Shown one piece after another: positions 1-6,282 of a DNA stretch of 34,908 nucleotides; the stretch's first letter is position 1, and every line of letters begins with the position of its first letter. The notes below the pieces were generated by a model that was not told where the DNA came from, did not search any database, and worked only from the letters and a program-made list of their open reading frames with translations. The stretch is from Bacteroidales bacterium UBA3709 (GTDB lineage Bacteria; Bacteroidota; Bacteroidia; Bacteroidales; UBA932). Position numbers and translations under genes: made by a program. The stretch is taken from contig DFIA01000028.1 of NCBI GenBank assembly GCA_002372015.1, positions 1 through 34,908 of the forward strand, read 5' to 3'.

Positions 1-720
1 CTTGGAATTATCCGCGGATGGGATTCCAACTGGTACGGCGGCAATGATTACGCTGCAAAGATCTTGGAAGATGATAAGATTCGTAAGTATTTGAATGCGA
101 GGCTTTCAAAGGCTAACATCTCAAAGATTGTAATAGAGAGAACTTTAAAACTTATCACAGTTACTATTCACACTGCAAAGCCAGGTCTTATCATAGGTAA
201 GGGCGGCACCGAAGTAGATAAGCTCAAAGTTGAGTTGAACAAAATCTCTAACAAAGAAGTTCAGATTAACATCTTTGAGGTTAAGAGACCGGAGGTAGAT
301 GCCAACATTATAGCAAATAGTCTTGCACGTCAGATAGAAGGTCGTGTGTCTTACAGAAGAGCTATTAAGATGGCTATCGCTTCTGCTATGAGAGCAGGTG
401 CCGAGGGTATCAAAGTTCAGATCAGCGGCCGTTTGGGAGGTGCCGAAATGGCTCGCAGCGAAATGATTAAAGAAGGTAGAACTCCACTTCATACTTTCCG
501 TGCAAATATAGACTATGCTCTTGCCGAGGCAAATACTAAGGTAGGCGTTCTTGGTATCAAGGTATGGGTTTGCAACGGAGAGGTTTACGGAAAGAGAGAC
601 CTTACCCCTAATGCCGGCGTTAATGCTAACGATAGGGCTCGCTCTTCAGAAGGAGGACGTTCAGACCGCAGAAGAAGTGGTTCTCGTGGTGGTCGCCGGC
701 CAAGAAACCAGCAGAACTAA
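1..720 (+). CDS. rpsC: 30S ribosomal protein S3 (5' truncated by window edge)
   Basis: Ribosomal protein S3 (uS3), a component of the head of the 30S subunit near the mRNA entry channel. The open frame runs from base 1 (LGIIRGWDSNWYGG) to the TAA at 718-720. By comparison with Bacteroides S3 only about 11 N-terminal residues lie outside the window, so the TTG at 64 is not the true start. The KH-domain motif LIIGKGG, the segment INIFEVKRPE and the C-terminal S3 core GRLGGAEMARSE...GRTPLHTFRA are clear. The protein ends in an Arg/Ser/Gly-rich tail of about 30 residues, as S3 often does in this phylum. In the usual S10 operon rplP and rpmC follow rpsC. Here a terminator and a convergent gene follow instead. 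Confidence 0.97.
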   Translation, partial: LGIIRGWDSNWYGGNDYAAKILEDDKIRKYLNARLSKANISKIVIERTLKLITVTIHTAKPGLIIGKGGTEVDKLKVELNKISNKEVQINIFEVKRPEVDANIIANSLARQIEGRVSYRRAIKMAIASAMRAGAEGIKVQISGRLGGAEMARSEMIKEGRTPLHTFRANIDYALAEANTKVGVLGIKVWVCNGEVYGKRDLTPNAGVNANDRARSSEGGRSDRRRSGSRGGRRPRNQQN

Positions 721-740
721 TTCCGAGATTATAGTGAAGA

Positions 741-773
741 AAAAGGAGATGGTTTTAATCATCTCCTTTTTTT
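741..773. terminator. Bidirectional intrinsic terminator between rpsC and the GH3 gene
   Basis: An 11-bp perfect stem, AAAAGGAGATG (741-751) pairing with CATCTCCTTTT (760-770), has an 8-base loop and is followed by a T run on the plus strand. The A-rich 5' side gives a T run on the minus strand. It can therefore end rpsC transcription as well as the opposing GH3 operon. Confidence 0.85.
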
Positions 774-789
774 GTGCTCTATAGCTTTT

Positions 790-2079
790 TTATTCGCCTG
801 CTTTGTCTAAAAGAAGAGTTCTGTCTTGCCCCACCGGCTCTATGTACGGTTGCTTAGATTTGAGCATCTTTCTTCTCATCTTTTTTATCAGCTTGCGATC
901 TCGTTTTTGGGCTGCAGCTACTTTAGATTCCAAGTCTTTTACAATGGGGCTATACCCATTTTCAAAATAACCGGCTCTTGCTTTTAGCATAAGCACCTTT
1001 CTGACCTTGTTGTCTAATTCGTTTAACGGAAACACACCGGCTTTCACAGAATCTGCAATGGCATTTATGCAATCTATGGGATTGTCTGGCATGAGAATCA
1101 TATCGGATCCGGCTCTGTAAACTGCAAGGGTGGCATCTACCGCCTTTCTGTTTTTATTTGTAAGACCGGCCATGGTAATGGCATCTGTGATAACCACTCC
1201 CTTAAAACCTTGTTCTTTTTTTAGAACTTGATTGATGCAGATATTAGAGATAGACATCGGAACTCCGGACGGATCTATATCCGGCATTGCCATGTGCCCT
1301 ATCATGACCATTTCTAAGCCATTGTTTATTAACTTGTTGTAGGGGAAAAGATCTACAGAGTCTATATGTGCCCGAGAGTGTTTTATTACAGGCATTTCAT
1401 AATGAGAATCTGTTGTAGTGCCTCCGTGTCCGGGGTAGTGCTTGCCGCAGGCGTAAATGCCTGCATCTTGCAAACCCTTCATATAGGCTGTGGCAAGCTC
1501 TGCTACTCTATGAGGATTATGGCTGAAAGCTCTTTGTCCCATGGTGTTGTTACCACCTGGTGTAACGTCTGCAACAGGAGCAAAGTTTACCATAATGTTT
1601 AAGTCTTTCAGTTCTTTACCTACATTCCTTCCCATTTGATACAGAAGCTTTTCTGCTCCTTTCTCTATTCTGGAAATCTGAGCCTGCCGAGGATAGGCAA
1701 GATACTCTTCAAATCGCATGGCGGCTCCCCATTCGGCATCGATAGTAACAAGAAGCGGCAAATTGGCAACAGATTGGAGTTCATGTATTCTGTCCATAAG
1801 ATGATAGACAGACCCTCTCATTATTATAACTCCACCAACCCCATAGTCTTTTATAAGGGAGTTTTGAAAAGCCTTAGTTTTCTCAGAAGGATTACGGCTT
1901 ATTTCTATAACAAAAAGTTGTGCAACTTTCTGGTGAACAGAGAGCTTACTCATTATTTGCTCAACTTGCCCGAGATAGTACAGAGTGTCTTTTTTATGGG
2001 CAAAGAAGGCACTACTACATAGGGTTGTAAGAACAAACAATAAGATGGTTTTCTTTGTTTTTTGTAATTTTCTCAGCAT
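790..2079 (-). CDS. Glycoside hydrolase family 3 beta-N-acetylhexosaminidase (NagZ-like), exported
   Basis: A 429-residue GH3 enzyme, probably removing terminal beta-N-acetylglucosamine from muropeptide or other glycans. The N-terminus (basic residues, then a hydrophobic stretch to about residue 27) looks like a signal peptide, so a periplasmic or envelope location is likely, unlike cytoplasmic NagZ of enterobacteria. The NagZ signature KHYPGHG (213-219) followed by D224-S-H226 carries the acid/base His/Asp dyad, and D299 in VVITDAITM fits the catalytic nucleophile. Only the TIM-barrel domain is present; about 50 Lys/Arg-rich residues follow. Many Bacteroidota carry GH3 fused to a beta-lactamase domain. 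Here a separate serine hydrolase of that kind sits at 4031-5245. It is the last gene of a tight run, 9 bases after the upstream lipoprotein gene. The exact substrate is inferred. Confidence 0.88.
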   Translation of the reverse strand: MLRKLQKTKKTILLFVLTTLCSSAFFAHKKDTLYYLGQVEQIMSKLSVHQKVAQLFVIEISRNPSEKTKAFQNSLIKDYGVGGVIIMRGSVYHLMDRIHELQSVANLPLLVTIDAEWGAAMRFEEYLAYPRQAQISRIEKGAEKLLYQMGRNVGKELKDLNIMVNFAPVADVTPGGNNTMGQRAFSHNPHRVAELATAYMKGLQDAGIYACGKHYPGHGGTTTDSHYEMPVIKHSRAHIDSVDLFPYNKLINNGLEMVMIGHMAMPDIDPSGVPMSISNICINQVLKKEQGFKGVVITDAITMAGLTNKNRKAVDATLAVYRAGSDMILMPDNPIDCINAIADSVKAGVFPLNELDNKVRKVLMLKARAGYFENGYSPIVKDLESKVAAAQKRDRKLIKKMRRKMLKSKQPYIEPVGQDRTLLLDKAGE

Positions 2080-2088
2080 TTATAGAAC

Positions 2089-2835
2089 TTATTTTTCAAC
2101 TTTTGTAAAATAGAAAGATATTACGTGAGGTGGTCCTTCGTAACCTCTCCTCATTGTAACTCCTACAACGGCAGCCATGTCTTTGTATGGGCACTTTATG
2201 AGGCCACCGAGCCCTTCGTACAATATAAGGTCGTATTCGTTTGAGTGTGCATATTCCAATAAGGTGCGGTTGTCTTCCAAGGTTCCGCATTTGATTGTTA
2301 CATTATTTACAACATCTTGGCAGAGGAAATCGCTGTAACGCATGGTAGTGTCTATCCAAACTCTTGTGTTTTTACCAATAAAAGGAGTATCAAAGCCATC
2401 TAACTGAAATTCTTGTGGAATAATGCCATATTCTTTTAGCTTACTATCGAACAGCTCTTGATTTTCATTCCATGTGGTAGCAATGGAACCAGTTTCAGGA
2501 TCTTCTTCCGGTTTCCACATCCACGCATCGGAGTTGGTAGAAAAATCTTTAATGTGTATTTCAAAAAAGTAGGCCCCTACAGCCTCATCTGCCGGTTCTG
2601 TGGCATAAGCTAAGTAGCGGCCATCTTTACTCCAGCCTATAGGGTATAATCTATCTACGATGTAGCTCATAGGATCGTCGAATAGAGTATATTTCAACTC
2701 TTTAGGAACCTGATAATGCTCAGGGATTTCTACTTTTATACCATCATTGGCAGAACTCGGGTTTTTACAGCTAAGCAACGATACAACGGCAAACAGGCAC
2801 GCTGTTAAATAAGATATTTTGAAAAGCTTTTTCAT
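2089..2835 (-). CDS. Hypothetical lipoprotein, 248 aa
   Basis: I do not recognise this family. The N-terminus MKKLFKISYLTACLF leads into a lipobox ending at C23 (VSLLSC), so the product is probably a lipid-anchored envelope protein. The mature part is acidic and rich in Trp and Tyr. The segment WSKDGRYLAYATEPADEA at about residues 69-86 resembles a beta-propeller-like or extracellular beta repeat, but I cannot name a domain. It lies between the CapA-like gene (6-base gap) and the GH3 gene (9-base gap) on the same strand, so it is almost certainly cotranscribed with them and may act in the same envelope process. Confidence 0.8.
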   Translation of the reverse strand: MKKLFKISYLTACLFAVVSLLSCKNPSSANDGIKVEIPEHYQVPKELKYTLFDDPMSYIVDRLYPIGWSKDGRYLAYATEPADEAVGAYFFEIHIKDFSTNSDAWMWKPEEDPETGSIATTWNENQELFDSKLKEYGIIPQEFQLDGFDTPFIGKNTRVWIDTTMRYSDFLCQDVVNNVTIKCGTLEDNRTLLEYAHSNEYDLILYEGLGGLIKCPYKDMAAVVGVTMRRGYEGPPHVISFYFTKVEK

Positions 2836-2841
2836 AGTATA

Positions 2842-3993
2842 TTATTTTATTGTGATAGTACCTTCTTGTGAGATTATAAGTTTTGAGTCTTTTATATCGG
2901 CTTGTGTTAAGGAAGCTATTTCTTTGACAACGCTGTTGTTTGGGTCTTTTTTAGGGCCTTTCATAGGTTGCTGCAGAAAGGAGTGTATTTTGCCATCGAT
3001 AAAGTTTCCGTTTTTATCAGTTCTTATAGTTATAAGCGGTGCATTTCCTGTTAGGCCGGCTGTACCCATACCAATAGTGCAGAAGTTTCCAAGGCTATAG
3101 GCTATGAAGCGATTGTTATAGAGCTCTATGGCTCTAACAACATGAGGGCCATGTCCATATACAATATCTGCTCCGCAATCTATGGCAAAGTGGGCAAAAT
3201 CTCTCAAAAAGCCACGCTCATCGCCGTAGAAATTTTCTGAGCCGTATGGTAGGTGCCTGGCACCGGCTCCTTCGCGTCCTCCATGGAAACATACAATTAC
3301 TATTTGGCAACTTAATTGTTTCTGCAGAGAATCTGCAATTATTCTTCTTACGCTTGCGGTATCGCGTGTTCTCAGCGAATAATCTTCGTGCCCGAATGCA
3401 CAGAAACCAACCTTAATTTTATTTCCGGTAGGCAAGGTAAACTCTTTGGTATAGAATTCTTTATGAGGATTGATGCCTTTAGGGTCCATTGCTCCCGAGT
3501 AGCCTATTTCGGCTTTTTCAAGATTTTCTTCTGTCTGAGTCATGGCTTCTTCAAAGAAGTCGTATATATGATTATTTGCAAGGCCTACATAATCGAAACC
3601 GGCATCTACAAGGTGTTGGGTGTAGCGAGGAGGCATCATAAACATAAATGCCATCTTGCTATTTAGATTCTTTCTGGGCTTTCCGCTGGTAGCAATGGTT
3701 CCTTCTAAGTTGCCGCATGTAATATCGGCAGAGGTTAGCAAATCCTTAGCATCTGCAAATATATGTTTGCCGTCTTCTGCGGGCAATCTGTTGTGTGGAA
3801 AAGTGTTACCCATCATTATATCACCCACTACGGCAATGGTGAGAGTATCTGCCTTTGCTTGTGTTATGGGCCGAGCAATGGTAAGCTGCTCTGATGTAGG
3901 TTGAGCTGAGGTCTGCTTTCCTGCGCAAGAAGTAAAAGCTGTTATTATAATTGAAAGAATCAGGAAGTATGTACTCTTTGGCATGTTTTTCAT
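2842..3993 (-). CDS. CapA-family metallophosphatase (PGA_cap), lipoprotein
   Basis: A CapA/PGA_cap family protein, of the calcineurin-like metallophosphoesterase superfamily. The family is named for the poly-gamma-glutamate capsule protein CapA, but most bacterial members have no proven substrate. Metal-site motifs are visible in order: GDIMMGN, NLEGTI, ANNHIYDF, FHGGREG, and YGHGPHVVRAIELY followed by YSLGNF. I chose the ATG at 3993 (MKNMPKSTYF, 383 aa); an in-frame ATG at 3984 is also possible. The open frame extends to 4098, but that extension lacks a signal peptide and overlaps the divergent gene's promoter. A signal sequence ends in FTSC-AG, a plausible lipobox. It is first in the run with the lipoprotein and GH3 genes, suggesting a role in cell-wall or surface-polymer turnover. 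Confidence 0.85.
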   Translation of the reverse strand: MKNMPKSTYFLILSIIITAFTSCAGKQTSAQPTSEQLTIARPITQAKADTLTIAVVGDIMMGNTFPHNRLPAEDGKHIFADAKDLLTSADITCGNLEGTIATSGKPRKNLNSKMAFMFMMPPRYTQHLVDAGFDYVGLANNHIYDFFEEAMTQTEENLEKAEIGYSGAMDPKGINPHKEFYTKEFTLPTGNKIKVGFCAFGHEDYSLRTRDTASVRRIIADSLQKQLSCQIVIVCFHGGREGAGARHLPYGSENFYGDERGFLRDFAHFAIDCGADIVYGHGPHVVRAIELYNNRFIAYSLGNFCTIGMGTAGLTGNAPLITIRTDKNGNFIDGKIHSFLQQPMKGPKKDPNNSVVKEIASLTQADIKDSKLIISQEGTITIK

Positions 3994-4000
3994 AAATTTG
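3993..4000 (+). promoter_or_regulatory. -7 element for the serine hydrolase gene
   Basis: TAAATTTG matches the Bacteroidota -7 consensus TAnnTTTG, 30 bases before the ATG at 4031. No TTTG at the usual 19-20 base spacing was seen. The element overlaps the start codon of the divergent CapA-like gene. Confidence 0.4.
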
Positions 4001-4004
4001 TACA

Positions 4005-4012
4005 CAAATATC
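4005..4012 (-). promoter_or_regulatory. Candidate -7 element for the CapA-lipoprotein-GH3 operon
   Basis: Read on the minus strand this is GATATTTG, one mismatch from TAnnTTTG, with 11 bases to the ATG at 3993. It interleaves with the opposing promoter in a 37-base intergenic gap. Confidence 0.3.
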
Positions 4013-4030
4013 GCAATAATTCTGTTAGTT

Positions 4031-5245
4031 ATGAGAAAATTTTTCTGTCTGATAGCAGTTTTGCTTGTTAGTTTATGTGTTTTTGCACAAGGCACCAAAC
4101 TTCAAAGGGCTACTCCGGAGGAAATGAAAATGTCTTCCGAAAAACTATCGCTGATTGACAATGTTGTTAATCAGGCTATTAAAGATACAATCATTCCTGG
4201 TGCAGTTGTTTGTGTGGTAAGGAAAGACAAGATTGTTTTCTTAAAAGCATACGGGCACAAGGCGATATATCCTAAAAAGGAGAAGATGACAGAAAACACC
4301 GTGTTTGACCTTGCCTCTTGCAGCAAGTGTGTTGGAACAACCCTGAGTTTTATGCAGCTTGTAGAAAGCGGCAAAGTGCGTTTGGCAGATAGGGTGGATA
4401 TGTATATACAAGGTTTTGAGCCTTATATAGGAGAAGATGGTACTCCGGTTCATATAAGGGTAATAGATTTGCTAACCCATACAAGCGGACTTCCTGCCTA
4501 TGTTAATCCTTCTCAGGTAGAAGAGGAATACGGAAACACAAATGCCGATAGTCTTTTGGATTGGATAGCTCATTGCAAGAGAGTGTATAAGCCAACTAAC
4601 GGCTATATATATAGCTGCCTGAACTTTGTTACACTGCAACATATTTTGCAGAAAGTAACAGGTATGCAGCTCTGCGATTATGCACAGAAAAATATATTTG
4701 ATCGTTTGGGCTTAGCGCATACTACTTATATGCCTAAAGCTCTAAAAAAGAAAGAGATAATGAAGTTAGTAGCGCCTACGGAAAAGCAGGCAGACGGCAA
4801 ATGTCTCATAGGAGAAGTTCACGACCCTATAGCAAGGGTTATAAATAAAGGAAATTCGGGCAATGCCGGCGTGTTTTCTAATGCAGAAGACTTGGCCGTT
4901 ATATGTGCAGCATTGCTCAACGGAGGGCAGTATGGTGGAAAGAGAATCTTAGGGCCACTTACTGTTAAAGCTATGGGAGAAGTACCTGCCGATGTTGCCA
5001 AGTATGGGCGTACTTTGGGTTGGGATGGAGATTTGCGTTATTATACAGGAGGCGATTTATTCTCTCTTAAAACCTACGGCCACACCGGTTATACCGGAAC
5101 TTCTATAGCTATAGATCCTGTTTCAAATACGGCGGTAATTATTTTGTCTAACAGGGTTCATCCTTACGATACAGGAAATTTAGCTCGTCCGAGAACTTTG
5201 ATATCCAACATAGTAGCTGGTTCTATAGTTGGTGAGTTACAATAA
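4031..5245 (+). CDS. Secreted beta-lactamase-fold serine hydrolase (class C / DD-peptidase-like)
   Basis: A 404-residue serine hydrolase of the beta-lactamase/penicillin-binding-protein fold. I start at the ATG at 4031, which begins an evident signal peptide (MRKFFCLIAVLLVSLCVFAQ); the open frame could extend to 3983, but that would put extra residues before the signal. The nucleophile motif is S96-C-S-K99 in FDLASCSKC, the second-motif Tyr is probably Y194 (YSCLN), and the third motif is HTG at 351-353. The pattern DLxSxxKxxxTT and HTSGLPAY resembles the beta-lactamase domain that Bacteroidota often fuse to GH3 glycosidases. Likely roles are peptidoglycan peptide cleavage or esterase activity; true beta-lactamase activity is not implied. 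It diverges from the CapA-GH3 operon and its stop overlaps aroC by 9 bases tail to tail. Confidence 0.85.
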   Translation: MRKFFCLIAVLLVSLCVFAQGTKLQRATPEEMKMSSEKLSLIDNVVNQAIKDTIIPGAVVCVVRKDKIVFLKAYGHKAIYPKKEKMTENTVFDLASCSKCVGTTLSFMQLVESGKVRLADRVDMYIQGFEPYIGEDGTPVHIRVIDLLTHTSGLPAYVNPSQVEEEYGNTNADSLLDWIAHCKRVYKPTNGYIYSCLNFVTLQHILQKVTGMQLCDYAQKNIFDRLGLAHTTYMPKALKKKEIMKLVAPTEKQADGKCLIGEVHDPIARVINKGNSGNAGVFSNAEDLAVICAALLNGGQYGGKRILGPLTVKAMGEVPADVAKYGRTLGWDGDLRYYTGGDLFSLKTYGHTGYTGTSIAIDPVSNTAVIILSNRVHPYDTGNLARPRTLISNIVAGSIVGELQ

Positions 5246-6259
5246 GTTGTCTGCAAGCACAATATATGTGATTGCTTCTGCAATTACAGGGCATCTTAGC
5301 GCAAAACAAGTATCGTGTCTGCCGGCAATATGTAAGTTTTCTGTTTGGCCGGTTTGGAAGTTCATGGTGTTTTGAGCTTTAGATATACTTGCTGGCGGTC
5401 TGATGTCCAAAGTAAATACTAAAGGATTGCCATTTGAAATACCTCCATTTATTCCACCGCTATGGTTGGTGGCTGTGCGCCCGTTTATATCGGCTATCAT
5501 ATCGTTATAGGCAGAGCCTTTAAGAGAACTGGCTGCTATGTGAGCAGAGCTGTTTATATCAGAAAAATCTCCAAAAGCAATGGCTTTGACTCCAGGAATA
5601 GAGAAAGCCAAATGCGCAATCTGCGATTCGATAGAGTTAAAGAAAGGTTCACCGCAACCTACTGGCAAACCGTCTGTTATACAAATGAGTTCTCCTCCCA
5701 CAGAGTCTTCTTCTTGCTGTGCAGCTTTGATTATGCTCTCCCACTTATCGGGATTGGTTTCCGAAAGAATAGATTTAAGCCGGGCTTTAATTTCTATATC
5801 CAAGCCTTTTTCGTCTAATATCTTTTTGGCTACAACTCCGGCGGCTACTAAGGCAAGAGTTATTCTGCCTGATAAGTGCCCTCCACCTCGCAAATCGTTG
5901 AATCCTTTAAATTTAGCATCTGCGGCAAAGTCTGCATGAGAGGGTCTTGGATGGGTTCTGAATTGTGTGTAATCTGCAGAAACGGCCGCTTTGTTTTCTA
6001 ACAGTATGGTAAGCGGTGCTCCTGTAGTTTTATTGTTGAGGATGCCTGAAATAAAAAGCGGTTTGTTCTCTTCTTGCCTTTTTGTAACTCCGAATTCAAG
6101 ATGAGGATAGTCTCCTCTCATTCTTCTTTTCAGGCTTAGGGCAAAATCTACGGCCGTGAGTTTTAATCCGCTGGGCAGTCCGTCTATGGTTACACCTATA
6201 AAGTTGCCGTGGGATTCTCCAAAAATACTGAGTCTTAATTTATTACCGTATGTGTTCAT
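5237..6259 (-). CDS. aroC: Chorismate synthase
   Basis: Chorismate synthase (340 aa) converts 5-enolpyruvylshikimate 3-phosphate to chorismate, the last shikimate-pathway step, using reduced FMN. Family signatures are plain: FGESHGNFIGVTIDGLPSG at the N-terminus, RRMRGDYPHLEFG, the stretch RTHPRPSHADFAADAKF, DLRGGGHLSGRIT, and a C-terminal SGGINGGISNGNPLVF followed by GRHDTCFALRCPVIAEA. It is slightly short for the family (usually about 350-360) but looks complete. It is the third gene of the aroB - aroDA - aroC run, 23 bases after the fusion gene, and overlaps the convergent serine hydrolase by 9 bases with no terminator visible between them. Confidence 0.96.
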   Translation of the reverse strand: MNTYGNKLRLSIFGESHGNFIGVTIDGLPSGLKLTAVDFALSLKRRMRGDYPHLEFGVTKRQEENKPLFISGILNNKTTGAPLTILLENKAAVSADYTQFRTHPRPSHADFAADAKFKGFNDLRGGGHLSGRITLALVAAGVVAKKILDEKGLDIEIKARLKSILSETNPDKWESIIKAAQQEEDSVGGELICITDGLPVGCGEPFFNSIESQIAHLAFSIPGVKAIAFGDFSDINSSAHIAASSLKGSAYNDMIADINGRTATNHSGGINGGISNGNPLVFTLDIRPPASISKAQNTMNFQTGQTENLHIAGRHDTCFALRCPVIAEAITYIVLADNLL

Positions 6260-6282
6260 GATTATAGAATAGATTTTGCAGT

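Noticed and set aside
551..784. A 77-codon plus-strand frame overlapping the rpsC end
   Set aside because: It overlaps rpsC out of frame and runs into the terminator hairpin.
3994..4098. N-terminal extension of the CapA-like frame and upstream extension of the serine hydrolase frame
   Set aside because: Both extensions would overlap each other's promoter region and put residues ahead of clear signal peptides. Internal ATGs at 3993 and 4031 fit better.
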